Source: Bacteroidia bacterium (GTDB lineage Bacteria > Bacteroidota > Bacteroidia > B-17B0 > Aurantibacillaceae). Taken from it: a DNA stretch of 63,326 bases. This document shows positions 25,934-34,489 of the stretch, one piece after another; position 1 is the stretch's first letter, and every line of letters starts with the position of its first letter. The position numbers and the translations under genes are program-made. The DNA is taken from assembly GCA_025455485.1 (NCBI GenBank), contig JALOMJ010000004.1:1-63326 (forward strand). Direction: 5' to 3'. Below the pieces are notes generated by a model that ran no database searches, was not told where the DNA came from, and worked only from the letters and a program-made list of their open reading frames with translations.

Positions 25934-26846
25934 ATTTTATTTGTCCGTCAGTCCAGCTGTCTGTAGTGTAAGGAAGGAAGTTGTTTTCAATTATTCCTGA
26001 AGCGTTTGTAAACAACAAACTAAACACGTGGCCACCGGTTTCAACTTCAAAACCCAAAGCCAAAGGAAGTGTAACCGAAGGGTTGTTAATATAATACGGT
26101 GAAAAATTGAAAAAATAATCGCCGATAATGCTAAAACGTTTGCTGAGTTTCAACCTGCCACCAAACCCCAAACTAAAAAACCCATTCACATCCGCTTCCG
26201 AGGAATTGGTGTTGTAACTTTCCTTAATAAAGTTTCTGTACATGTAGGTTGGTAAAAGTTCAAGCGATAACCAATCGGTAACTTTACTCGCAATAATTAA
26301 TTGCGTGCAATAACTGAAGCGGTGCCGTTCATCGGTTTCAAAATCTTTTTGAACGCCGGAATACAACTCATTCGTTGGGGCAAAAGAATACCCCACGCTT
26401 TCAAACAAAGCCATGGAAACGGGGATTTTAAAATCAGAGGTTTGTTCAAGAAACCTCCACTTAAAATTCCCGTCAAACAATTTGTTCATTTTGCTTCTTC
26501 CAATGCCAATGCAAAGCTTGTCTGTAAGGCCATAATCAAAGCTAAACCGAATGTCAGTTACCTGATCAAACCCGAAAAACGTTTGAAACGTGTTGTTTAT
26601 GGGATTAGGCACTGTGGCATCATAAATGTTGCCAAAACGATGCAGTATTCTAAAATCGAGGTGTTTCTTTTTTACGGTCTCAATGGTTTGGGCATTGGCT
26701 ATGCGCATGGTTTTAAAGGTGGCGTATACCTTTTTTGGTCCTTGATCGTTTTCGGCAATCAAACTCAGTAAATCTTCATCCTGCGACTGTAGTGTAAATG
26801 CAGTAAGAACCACTACTGCCAGTATGTTTAGTTTTAATGACACCAT
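25899..26846 (-). CDS. DUF5777-like outer-membrane beta-barrel protein
   Basis: A 315-residue protein with a signal peptide (ending FTLQSQ). It shows KHLDFRILHRFGNI, FGFDQVTDIRFSFDYGLTDKL and alternating aromatic strands ending SFCISRTFAL-like, typical of the DUF5777 beta-barrel family. It is likely located in the outer membrane. It lies between yceI and the DUF4271 gene on the same strand, and in Bacteroidota these genes often follow YceI-like proteins. The substrate, if any, is unknown. Confidence 0.8.
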   Translation of the reverse strand: MVSLKLNILAVVVLTAFTLQSQDEDLLSLIAENDQGPKKVYATFKTMRIANAQTIETVKKKHLDFRILHRFGNIYDATVPNPINNTFQTFFGFDQVTDIRFSFDYGLTDKLCIGIGRSKMNKLFDGNFKWRFLEQTSDFKIPVSMALFESVGYSFAPTNELYSGVQKDFETDERHRFSYCTQLIIASKVTDWLSLELLPTYMYRNFIKESYNTNSSEADVNGFFSLGFGGRLKLSKRFSIIGDYFFNFSPYYINNPSVTLPLALGFEVETGGHVFSLLFTNASGIIENNFLPYTTDSWTDGQIKFGFCISRTFAL

Positions 26847-26863
26847 ATAAAAAGTTTAGTCTC

Positions 26864-27421
26864 TTATTTTTTCTGAAAAGCTTCTAATGTAGAAACAATG
26901 CTTACATCAACGATTTCAGCAATATTTTTAACGTACATATTCGGCACTTTAATGTTGTAATCGGCCACCTTCACCTGAAACTTGCTTTGAATTTTGTATT
27001 CGTTTCCGGTTTTACTGATTGTGCCATTAAGTGTGATGTCTTTTTTAACGCCATGCATGTCCATCACGCCGGTAATGGTCACATTGTTTTCACCATCTTT
27101 GGTGTGATCTATCGTTTCGTTAATTTTTCCTTTAAATTCTGCGTTAGGAAATTTGGTGCTCTCCATGTAATTTTCATTAAAATGCTCTTCCATCAAAGCA
27201 TTTTTAAATTTAAAATTTTGTATGCTAACCCGTATTTGTATGTCGTTGGTGGTTGTTTTATAAATAATCACCGCGCCTTTGTTCTGGGCTTCAATATCTT
27301 CAAGCGGAGCTGAGGAAAAGAAGGTAATTAAGGTGCTGCCTTGTTTGGCTGTATAAATTTGTGCCAAAGAATTAAAAGCAAGCGCAATAAACAGAAATAA
27401 AAAAGCGGCGAGTTTTTGCAT
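26864..27421 (-). CDS. YceI-family periplasmic protein
   Basis: A 185-residue protein with a signal peptide (ending FNSLAQ) and the YceI lipocalin-like fold. The FPNAEFKGKI, GVMDMHGVKKDITLNG and FQVKVADYNIKVP segments are characteristic. YceI proteins bind isoprenoid-like lipids in the periplasm. It is the first of three minus-strand genes with DUF5777 and DUF4271, 17 bases upstream of the DUF5777 gene. The exact ligand is unknown. Confidence 0.9.
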   Translation of the reverse strand: MQKLAAFLFLFIALAFNSLAQIYTAKQGSTLITFFSSAPLEDIEAQNKGAVIIYKTTTNDIQIRVSIQNFKFKNALMEEHFNENYMESTKFPNAEFKGKINETIDHTKDGENNVTITGVMDMHGVKKDITLNGTISKTGNEYKIQSKFQVKVADYNIKVPNMYVKNIAEIVDVSIVSTLEAFQKK

Positions 27422-27440
27422 AATCGATTTTTAATCAAAA

Positions 27441-28505
27441 TTAAACTATTTCCCTTAATTCACAATCCTTCAGGAATTTAACAAGAAGTTGAGAAAAAGG
27501 ATAGGCGCTCAGGTCTTTCAAAGCGATGTTCTCGGTTGTGGCATTTTTAAACTTCACCGGTTTAAACACATAAAAACACGCATGAATTGTTTGGTGACTC
27601 AGTAAGTGTTTGTAGTTTCCCGATTGGTATATCAGCTTTGACCGGAGTGCGCTTAGGCCAAACTTTTTTTCAGCCAGGGCAAGTGCTTTTTTAAGACTGA
27701 TGGGCTCGCTGCTTTCAATTAAAGGGAATTCATACAAACCCTTCCAGATGTCGTTTGACGTTCTTTTTTGAAGGCTAACCCGGTTGTTAGTGTCAATCAA
27801 AACCACATAATTAAAATATCTTGGCACTACTTTGGTTTTCTTTTCTTTAACCGGCAAAGATTCTACCAAAGATTTTTCAAAAGCCATACAGGTGTGCGAA
27901 AATATACAGTTTTGACAATCAGGTTGGCGCGGTTTACAATATCTAGCGCCAAACTCCATAATGGCTTGATTATAGGTGGCAGCTTTTTTATTTGGCAGCA
28001 AGGCCGTTGCCAATTCCTGAAATTGTTTTTTTCCTGCAGCAGTATCAATCGGCACCTTGAGATTAAATACCCTGCTCAATACCCTGTAAACATTGCCATC
28101 TACCACAGCATGCGGTAAATTAAAAGCAAAACTGGCAATGGCCGCTGCGGTATAATCTCCAACGCCTTTGAGCGCTCTAATTTGATTGTAATGTTTGGGG
28201 AACTTTCCTTTGTATTGGCTGGCGATAATTTTTGCGGTGGCGTGCAGATTTCTGGCTCTGGTATAATACCCCAAGCCTTCCCACAGTTTCATCACCTGAT
28301 TTTCAGATGCCTCGGCCAGCGCTTGAACCTTTGGGAAGTGCGTAATAAATTTTTGATAATAGGCCAGTCCTTGAATTACCTGCGTTTGTTGCAGTATAAT
28401 TTCTGAAAGCCATATTTTATAGGGGTCTTTTTCCTCCCGCCAGGGTAAATCCCTTTTGTTAAGCTGATACCATACCAGTAGCTTCTCAGAAAACCAGGTA
28501 TTCAT
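27441..28505 (-). CDS. mutY: A/G-specific adenine glycosylase MutY
   Basis: A 354-residue base-excision repair enzyme that removes adenine opposite 8-oxoguanine. The catalytic Glu is in SEIILQQTQV, the HhH motif in LKGVGDYTAAAIASF, and the catalytic Asp in VVDGNVYRVLSR. The iron-sulfur cluster cysteines follow in CKPRQPDCQNCIFSHTC (about 190-206). The C-terminal NUDIX-like 8-oxoG recognition domain spans about 230-350. The length is standard. It starts upstream of yceI, 19 bases away, on the same strand. Confidence 0.97.
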   Translation of the reverse strand: MNTWFSEKLLVWYQLNKRDLPWREEKDPYKIWLSEIILQQTQVIQGLAYYQKFITHFPKVQALAEASENQVMKLWEGLGYYTRARNLHATAKIIASQYKGKFPKHYNQIRALKGVGDYTAAAIASFAFNLPHAVVDGNVYRVLSRVFNLKVPIDTAAGKKQFQELATALLPNKKAATYNQAIMEFGARYCKPRQPDCQNCIFSHTCMAFEKSLVESLPVKEKKTKVVPRYFNYVVLIDTNNRVSLQKRTSNDIWKGLYEFPLIESSEPISLKKALALAEKKFGLSALRSKLIYQSGNYKHLLSHQTIHACFYVFKPVKFKNATTENIALKDLSAYPFSQLLVKFLKDCELREIV

Positions 28506-28699
28506 GACAAAATTCCAAAGTTTTGGGTGTACATTGCTGCAATATGGTTGTTTTTTGGCTCATTTTTTAAAAAAACACGCCCTTTTTAACAAAAATGTGT
28601 TCGCTTAAGTCCAATTTCAAGTGTCTCTAATACTTAAGTGCTTATTTTTTAAAGACCATTGTCTTTTCAAAAAAAATTTTCATTTGTTGATATATATAG

Positions 28700-28707
28700 T
28701 ATCTTTG
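28700..28707 (+). promoter_or_regulatory. -7 box of the HU gene
   Basis: TATCTTTG matches TAnnTTTG exactly, 46 bases upstream of the HU ATG. The region before it is very A+T-rich. A TTTG at 28683 is only 13 bases upstream, shorter than the usual spacer, so the -33 element is not clear. Confidence 0.55.
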
Positions 28708-28753
28708 CTGCCCGTTTTAAATTACAATTAATTGATTTTAAACAATTTGTAAA

Positions 28754-29068
28754 ATGACCAAAGCAGATATTGTAAATGAAATATCAGAAAAAACAGGCAT
28801 CGAAAAAATGGCTGTTCAGGCTACCGTTGAGGCCTTTATGAAAACGATCCGCAACTCCATGGTAGAAGGTAAAAACGTGTACCTCAGAGGGTTTGGAACG
28901 TTTTTAGTGAAAAAACGTGCTGAAAAAATTGGCCGCAACATTTCAAAGAATACTACTGTTGTTATTCCTGAACATTATATTCCCGCATTTAAGGCAGCCA
29001 AAACGTTTGCCGAACGCGTGAAACGTAATGTAAAAAGTGCTGAACCGTTGCCTAAAAATGAAGATTAA
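28754..29068 (+). CDS. HU-family DNA-binding protein
   Basis: A 104-residue protein with the HU/IHF fold: MTKADIVNEISEKTGIEK, then GKNVYLRGFGTFLVKKRAEKIGRN and the DNA-binding arm region up to VVIPEHYIPAFKA. The extra basic C-terminal tail (ERVKRNVKSAEPLPKNED) is longer than in E. coli HU. It should bend and compact DNA. It is followed six bases later by a TPR gene and then by the 29-residue basic protein and rng, which is a common Bacteroidota order. Confidence 0.95.
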   Translation: MTKADIVNEISEKTGIEKMAVQATVEAFMKTIRNSMVEGKNVYLRGFGTFLVKKRAEKIGRNISKNTTVVIPEHYIPAFKAAKTFAERVKRNVKSAEPLPKNED

Positions 29069-29073
29069 TCATA

Positions 29074-29901
29074 ATGAGCGCTAACACAACCAGGCTGTTA
29101 CTGATTTTAGGCGCTCTGTTACTTTTCGTTCTTTTATTTATTTCTCCACGTCAAAAAACACGCTCCGGTTCGGAAGCAGGAATTGACGCTGCCTCTGCCA
29201 AACCAATGGTAACGGCTAAAAAAGAGGCCTTAGCTGTGTTTTTGAAGCAAGCCGTGAATGCCCTTTCTCCGGAGCTAAGAAAAAACCACGATGCATTTCA
29301 AGCCAACAAACACGTGGATAGTTTAACGGTTTTCTGGGATAAACAGAAACGGCCGGATTTGGCGGCATACTACACCGAAGCCTTAGCAGAAAAAAAGGAT
29401 AGCGCCAGCGCCTGGTACAAAGCCGGTAATCGCTATTATTATTCCATTCCGTTTGTAAAGGATGAAAGCGAAATCCCCTTGTTATACAAAAGGGCCGTGT
29501 TTTGTTTTGATAAAAGTTTGAAGCAAGATTCTTTAAACACCGATGCTAAAATTATGCTGGGCGCATGTATGGTTGAAGGTAGCGAAGACCCTATGAAAGG
29601 CATTAGCCTGTTGAGGGCGATAGAAAAAACCGACAGCAACAATGTAAAGCTGCAAATGACTTTCGCGCTATTTTCGGTAAAAAGCGGGCAGCTAGAAAAA
29701 GCGGTGGTAAGGTTCAAAAAAGTGCTTCAGATCGACAGCGCAGCGATAGAAGTTTATCTGCACCTAGCCGATGCTTACGAAAAACTTAATCAACCTCAAC
29801 TCAGCTTGAAGATGTTGGAGACCTATCAATCAAAAACAACCGATCCCATTATTAAGATGGAAATCGGTAAATACATAGATCAATTAAGAAACAGTAATTA
29901 A
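29074..29901 (+). CDS. Membrane-anchored TPR protein
   Basis: A 275-residue protein with one N-terminal membrane anchor (RLLLILGALLLFVLLFIS) and a periplasmic helical region. At least three TPR-like repeats are visible (AAYYTEALAEKKDSASAWYKAG, FDKSLKQDSLNTDAKIMLG-type, and VVRFKKVLQIDSAAIEVYL-type units). The family is common in Bacteroidota next to HU and rng, but the role is not known. It probably forms a scaffold for another envelope protein. Confidence 0.8.
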   Translation: MSANTTRLLLILGALLLFVLLFISPRQKTRSGSEAGIDAASAKPMVTAKKEALAVFLKQAVNALSPELRKNHDAFQANKHVDSLTVFWDKQKRPDLAAYYTEALAEKKDSASAWYKAGNRYYYSIPFVKDESEIPLLYKRAVFCFDKSLKQDSLNTDAKIMLGACMVEGSEDPMKGISLLRAIEKTDSNNVKLQMTFALFSVKSGQLEKAVVRFKKVLQIDSAAIEVYLHLADAYEKLNQPQLSLKMLETYQSKTTDPIIKMEIGKYIDQLRNSN

Positions 29902-29919
29902 CCAAAAAAAAGAAAGATT

Positions 29920-30009
29920 ATGCCAAGCGGTAAGAAAAGAAAGAGACATAAAATGGCGACACACAAACGTAAAAAACGTTTGAGAAAAAACCGTCATAAA
30001 AAGAAATAA
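29920..30009 (+). CDS. 29-residue basic protein, AURKAIP1/COX24-like
   Basis: An ATG-started 29-codon gene encoding MPSGKKRKRHKMATHKRKKR followed by LRKNRHKKK. More than half of its residues are K, R or H. It matches the very small AURKAIP1/COX24-domain proteins that are annotated next to rng in Bacteroidota; related mitochondrial (mS38) and actinobacterial (bS22) proteins sit in the small ribosomal subunit. It lies 18 bases after the TPR gene, preceded by an AAAGAAAGATT run. A ribosomal role is inferred from family relationships. Confidence 0.88.
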   Translation: MPSGKKRKRHKMATHKRKKRLRKNRHKKK

Positions 30010-30186
30010 TTGAAACCAACAGTTGGCTTTAAACTTCTGAGTACTTCATTAGTTTAATTTGCTTCTCCATTTTCAATTCATTTATTAAGTTATTAACCCA
30101 TCCTATAAGGGTCATTGGCTCGTGTATTGCGCGTTACAACGTCGTGTTCCCAAGCCAAGCCCTTTAGTGATTAAAATACTACGTGC

Positions 30187-31743
30187 GTGAATCAAGAATT
30201 AATTATTAATTCCACGCCTAACGAAGTGGTGATTGCTCTGTTAAACGACAAGCGTTTAATAGAACTGCACCGTGAGAAGAACAATTCCAGATTTTCGGTA
30301 GGCGATATTTATTTCGGCAGAGCAAAAAAAGTAATGACAGGGCTCAATGCCGCTTTTGTGGATGTAGGCTATGAAAAAGATGCTTTCCTGCACTACCTAG
30401 ATCTGGGGCCGCAAGCCCTTTCACTGATGAAGTTTGTTGAGAATGTTAAAAGCGGTAAACAAAACGTTAGCAATCTCATGTACTTTAAAAATGAACCCGA
30501 GATTAAAAAAGACGGAAAAATCAATGAACTGGTAAAATCGGGCCAAAATATTTTGGTTCAAATAGCCAAAGAACCTATCAGCGCCAAAGGACCAAGAATT
30601 ACAACTGAAATAAGTTTAGCAGGCCGTTATCTGGTGCTCATTCCGTTTTCAGATAAAATTTCAGTGTCTTCTAAAATCAGAAACATTGAGGAAAAAAACA
30701 GGTTAAAAGATCTGATGCATTCCATTAAACCCAAAAACTTTGGGGTGATTGTGAGAACCGTTGCTGAAAACAAATCGGTTTCCGATCTTGAAGCCGATCT
30801 TACGGAATTGGTTGGTCGATGGGACGAGTGTTTTAAAACACTTAAATCTTCTCAACCTCCGGCCAGAGTGTTGGGTGAAGCCGACAGAACCAACGTTATT
30901 CTTCGCGATTTTCTCAACGCCAGTTTTAATGCCATACACGTAAATGATCAGGAGGTGTATGAAGACTTAAAGTCCTACATTAAAACCATATCCCCCGATA
31001 AGGCGGAAATATTAAAATTACACACCGGCAAGGTGCCCATTTTTGATGCCTTTGGTGTTGAAAAACAAATCAAGGGCCTTTTCGGAAAAACGGTGCACAT
31101 GAAAAGTGGAGCCTACCTTGTTGTTGAGCACACAGAAGCTTTGCACGTATTTGACGTGAACAGCGGCAACCGCGCAAAAAGTGAAAATAGTCAGGAACAA
31201 AACGCCCTTGATGTTAACCTAGAAGCAGCCGTGGAAGTTGCCCGTCAGCTTCGTTTAAGAGACATGGGAGGTATTATTGTGGTTGATTTTATTGATATGC
31301 ACCATGCCGAAAACCGCAAGTTGCTTTACGATAAATTGAAAGAGGAAATGAAAAGCGACCGGGCAAAACATAACATCCTGCCGCCAAGTAAATTCGGCCT
31401 TATTCAAATTACCCGGCAGCGTTTGCGCCCTGAGGTGAATGTGGAGGTGCTCGAAACCTGTCCGGGTTGCGGGGGTACGGGAAAAGTACAACCAAGCATT
31501 TTATTTGTTGACCAAATCGACAACACCCTTCGCTACATTTTAAAGGAACAAAACCAGAAAAACATCAGCCTTACCATTCACCCTTATATTGAGGCTTACA
31601 TCAAAAAAGGCGGTTTGTTCAGAAGTCTGCAGTGGAAATGGTATTTTGAATTTAAGCAGTGGATTAAAATTCAAGCTGCCGCCAGTATGGGAATAATGGA
31701 ATACAAGTTCTACAATAAAGACATGGACGAAATTGTAGTTTAA
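30187..31743 (+). CDS. rng: Ribonuclease G/E family endoribonuclease
   Basis: A 518-residue RNase E/G catalytic protein that processes rRNA and decays mRNA. It starts with GTG. An S1 domain occupies about residues 38-130. The catalytic aspartates lie in LHVFDVNSG (about 322) and VVDFIDM (about 364). The zinc link is CPGCGGTGKV (about 424). The length is that of RNase G rather than RNase E, which has a longer scaffold tail. A 177-base leader region separates it from the small basic gene; I see no clear promoter box there. Confidence 0.97.
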   Translation: MNQELIINSTPNEVVIALLNDKRLIELHREKNNSRFSVGDIYFGRAKKVMTGLNAAFVDVGYEKDAFLHYLDLGPQALSLMKFVENVKSGKQNVSNLMYFKNEPEIKKDGKINELVKSGQNILVQIAKEPISAKGPRITTEISLAGRYLVLIPFSDKISVSSKIRNIEEKNRLKDLMHSIKPKNFGVIVRTVAENKSVSDLEADLTELVGRWDECFKTLKSSQPPARVLGEADRTNVILRDFLNASFNAIHVNDQEVYEDLKSYIKTISPDKAEILKLHTGKVPIFDAFGVEKQIKGLFGKTVHMKSGAYLVVEHTEALHVFDVNSGNRAKSENSQEQNALDVNLEAAVEVARQLRLRDMGGIIVVDFIDMHHAENRKLLYDKLKEEMKSDRAKHNILPPSKFGLIQITRQRLRPEVNVEVLETCPGCGGTGKVQPSILFVDQIDNTLRYILKEQNQKNISLTIHPYIEAYIKKGGLFRSLQWKWYFEFKQWIKIQAAASMGIMEYKFYNKDMDEIVV

Positions 31744-31785
31744 TTTCTGATTTGCTCCAATGCTTCACCCCATTCATAAAACAGC

Positions 31786-31811
31786 AAAAGCCTTGAAATC
31801 AAGGCTTTTTA
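31786..31811. terminator. Bidirectional terminator between rng and tRNA-Arg
   Basis: AAAAGCCTTGA (31786-31796) pairs perfectly with TCAAGGCTTTT (31799-31809) around a two-base loop, followed by T. It lies 42 bases after the rng stop codon and seven bases before the tRNA 3' end, which is on the other strand. The symmetrical A and T runs suit termination of both transcripts. Confidence 0.8.
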
Positions 31812-31817
31812 ATTTTG

Positions 31818-31891
31818 TAGTCCCACTTGGATTCGAACCAAGGGCCGCAGGTTTAGAAAACCTGTGCTCTATCCAGCTGAGCTATGGGACC
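31818..31891 (-). tRNA. tRNA-Arg (anticodon TCT)
   Basis: The minus strand folds into a 74-base cloverleaf. The anticodon arm is CAGGT-TTTCTAA-ACCTG, giving anticodon TCT, which reads AGA/AGG. The D arm is GCTC-AGCTGGATA-GAGC. The T arm is CTTGG-TTCGAAT-CCAAG. The acceptor stem GGTCCCA/TGGGACT has a G1-U72 wobble pair and discriminator A. CCA is not encoded. Confidence 0.95.
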
Positions 31892-31973
31892 GTGTTTTTA
31901 AAACGAAGCGCAAAGTTAATAAAAGAAAAGTTCAAAACCACCATACTTATTTATTAGCGTTTCCGTTTACATC

Positions 31974-33929
31974 GTGCTGCAACTCTCCATTATCATAGTT
32001 AACTACAATGTCAAGCATTTTCTTGAACAATGTTTGTATTCTGTTTATAAAGCATTGGGGGATATTTCGGCCGAGGTATTTGTTGTCGATAACAACTCTG
32101 TTGATGGCTCAATAGGCTTGATAAAAGAAAAGTTCAGGGAGGTCATCATCATCTCAAACAAGGTGAACAAAGGGTTTTCTGCTGCCAACAATCAGGCCAT
32201 ACTCCAATCCAAAGGCAAATATGTTTTGCTACTGAACCCCGATACAGTGGTGCAGGAAGATACCTTCAGCAAAACCATTGCCTTTATGGATGCACATCCT
32301 GAAGCCGGCGGGCTTGGCATAAAAATGCTGGATGGTAAAGGGAATTTTTTGCCGGAAAGTAAACGGGGCTTACCAAAACCTTCCGTAGCATTCTACAAAA
32401 TATTCGGCCTTGCAAAATTGTTTCCGAATTCCAAAAAATTCGGGCAGTATCACCTTACCTACCTTGATAAAAACGCCAACCATCAGGTGGATGTGCTCAG
32501 TGGTGCCTTCATGCTCATCCGCAAGGACTGCCTTGATAAAGTTGGTTTACTCGATGAAACGTTTTTTATGTATGGGGAAGACATCGATCTTTCTTACCGG
32601 ATTACCCAGGCAGGTTATAAAAATTATTATTTCTCAGAATCCAGCATCATTCATTACAAAGGCGAGAGCACAAAAAAAAGCAGCGTTAACTACGTTATCA
32701 TTTTTTACAAGGCCATGGCCATTTTTGCCGGAAAACATTTTACGCAGAGTAATGCCCGCTTTTTTAACTTTTTAATCTACCTCGCCATTGCCCTTAGAGC
32801 CGGCGGCGCTATTTTTTCGCGTATATTAAAGCAATTGCTTTTTCCTGTGTTCGACCTTGCAAGCATGCTGGCGGGCATGTACCTCTGCAAAACACTCTAT
32901 GAAACGTATTTCAAACTTTATCCCAATTTATACTCAGAACAATTAACGAACGTGTTCTTTCCTCTTTACACGGTAACATGGATGTTTTTCGTTTATCTCA
33001 GCGGAGGGTATGATAGTCCGTTAAAATACCGAAGAATTTTGCGTGGCGTGCTGGTAGGTATGGCTTTTATTTTAATTGTTTACGGCTTATTGCCTGAACA
33101 GTATCGCTTTTCAAGAGCTTTGATTCTTATAGGCTCTGTAATGGCCTTATTTTATTATGTTCTCAGCCGCTGGGTGTTTGGTAAAATGAACATTCAAAAA
33201 TTTAAACACGGCAGCTATAAAACCAATACCCGTATTGCCATTATTGGCAGCGAAACTGAGTTTAAGCGGGTTATGGATTTGCTGGAAAAAACAAAAATCA
33301 AAACCGGATTTATTGGTTTTATCAGTAACGAAAGCAACGGCACTAAAAACCAGTATTACATTGGGAATTTTGATCAGCTGGACGAAACCATTCAAATCCA
33401 CCGCATCACTGAAATTATTTTTTGTGCCAGAGACGTTTCTTCCAGTGACATTATTGGGAAGATGATAAAACTGGTGACAAGGGGCGTCGAATTCAAAATT
33501 GCCCCTCCGGAAAGCTTATCCATTATCGGAAGCAACAGCATAGATACGGCCGGTGATCTTTATGTAATTGACATCAATAATCTTGGCCGACCCGAAAACA
33601 GGCGAAAAAAGCGTTTATTCGACATTTTACTAAGCACTGTTGCTTTGGCCTTCAGTCCTGTTATTATTTGGTTTCAAAACAACAAGCTGCGTTTTATCAG
33701 CAATACTTTAAGAGTATTTTTTGGTTTTTTCTCATGGGTAGGCTACGGTAAAAACGAACGCCTTGATCTTCCCGAAATTCGACCCTCAGTTTTTACGCCT
33801 GCGGATGGTTTAAGTCAGCAGTTAAATGAGGAACAAACCAAGAGGGTGTTTTTAAATTATTCGAAAGATTACCAGAGTGAAAACGATCTTAAAATTATTT
33901 TACGCAACTGGAGGAAGCTGGATCAATAA
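31974..33929 (+). CDS. GT2 glycosyltransferase fused to a degenerate sugar-phosphate transferase-like region
   Basis: A 651-residue protein with a GTG start. Residues 1-250 are a rhamnosyltransferase-like GT2 (LSIIIVNYNVKHFLEQCLYSV, VVDNNSVDGS, GFSAANNQA, LLNPDTVV, FMYGEDIDLSYRI). Four to five membrane segments follow (about 270-400). Then comes a Rossmann-like region (TRIAIIGSETEFKRVMDLL) and a piece resembling the start and end of a polyprenyl sugar-phosphate transferase (KRLFDILLSTVALAFSPVII, then SWVGYGKNERLDLPEIRPS). The catalytic middle of that family, about 100 residues with the usual basic and aspartate motifs, is missing. The protein probably makes a cell-surface glycan. Confidence 0.8.
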   Translation: MLQLSIIIVNYNVKHFLEQCLYSVYKALGDISAEVFVVDNNSVDGSIGLIKEKFREVIIISNKVNKGFSAANNQAILQSKGKYVLLLNPDTVVQEDTFSKTIAFMDAHPEAGGLGIKMLDGKGNFLPESKRGLPKPSVAFYKIFGLAKLFPNSKKFGQYHLTYLDKNANHQVDVLSGAFMLIRKDCLDKVGLLDETFFMYGEDIDLSYRITQAGYKNYYFSESSIIHYKGESTKKSSVNYVIIFYKAMAIFAGKHFTQSNARFFNFLIYLAIALRAGGAIFSRILKQLLFPVFDLASMLAGMYLCKTLYETYFKLYPNLYSEQLTNVFFPLYTVTWMFFVYLSGGYDSPLKYRRILRGVLVGMAFILIVYGLLPEQYRFSRALILIGSVMALFYYVLSRWVFGKMNIQKFKHGSYKTNTRIAIIGSETEFKRVMDLLEKTKIKTGFIGFISNESNGTKNQYYIGNFDQLDETIQIHRITEIIFCARDVSSSDIIGKMIKLVTRGVEFKIAPPESLSIIGSNSIDTAGDLYVIDINNLGRPENRRKKRLFDILLSTVALAFSPVIIWFQNNKLRFISNTLRVFFGFFSWVGYGKNERLDLPEIRPSVFTPADGLSQQLNEEQTKRVFLNYSKDYQSENDLKIILRNWRKLDQ

Positions 33930-33995
33930 GTGTTAAACTATGTTTAGTGCTTGTTTTCTTAAAAGTTTAAGCTGAATTTTAATTAAAAATAAAAT

Positions 33996-34445
33996 ATGAG
34001 GATTATTCATTTGCTTTGCCTGTTGTTTGTTAGTTCGTTCAGCTTAATTTCTCAACAACAAAATCCAGTAGTTTGGACGTCAAGCTACAAAGCCATCTCT
34101 GCCACTGAAGGCGAAATTATACTTCTTGGCACCATACAAGCCGGTTGGCACACATATTCTCAGCGCCCTACCGATGCCGGTCCTATTTCTACAACCATAC
34201 GCTTTAACCCCTCAGGCACTTATGAATTAGTGGGCCAAACACAGGAAGTTAATGTACACGAAGAATACGATAAAGCCTTTGAAGCCAAGTTGTTTGTGTT
34301 TTCGGGTCAGGCCGAATTCAGACAGAAAATTAAAGTCAAAACCAAAGCCGCCTTTACCGTTCCTGTTTCTGTAGAGTTCGTTTGCTGCAACGATAACATG
34401 TGTTTGCCGCCAAAAACCATTGAATTAAGCGTTAAGATTCAGTAA
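33996..34445 (+). CDS. Stand-alone DsbD N-terminal-domain protein
   Basis: A 149-residue secreted protein with a signal peptide (ending FSLISQ). It matches the DsbD alpha-domain (ILLGTIQAGWHTYSQRPTDAG, then VEFVCCNDNMCLPP). The following gene begins with a second copy of the same domain (KANPEPGWHVYSQIETPDG, then MTCNESQCQAFSPP). The two are evidently duplicates. It may be a reduction partner of the DsbD membrane protein. The gap between the genes is 44 bases. Confidence 0.82.
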   Translation: MRIIHLLCLLFVSSFSLISQQQNPVVWTSSYKAISATEGEIILLGTIQAGWHTYSQRPTDAGPISTTIRFNPSGTYELVGQTQEVNVHEEYDKAFEAKLFVFSGQAEFRQKIKVKTKAAFTVPVSVEFVCCNDNMCLPPKTIELSVKIQ

Positions 34446-34489
34446 ATAATAATAGTATTTTTACCCTTTTAACCACTAATTGCATTGAC

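Noticed and set aside
26301-26771. 156-codon plus-strand frame opposite the DUF5777 gene
   Set aside because: Shadow of a confident beta-barrel gene; no family resemblance.
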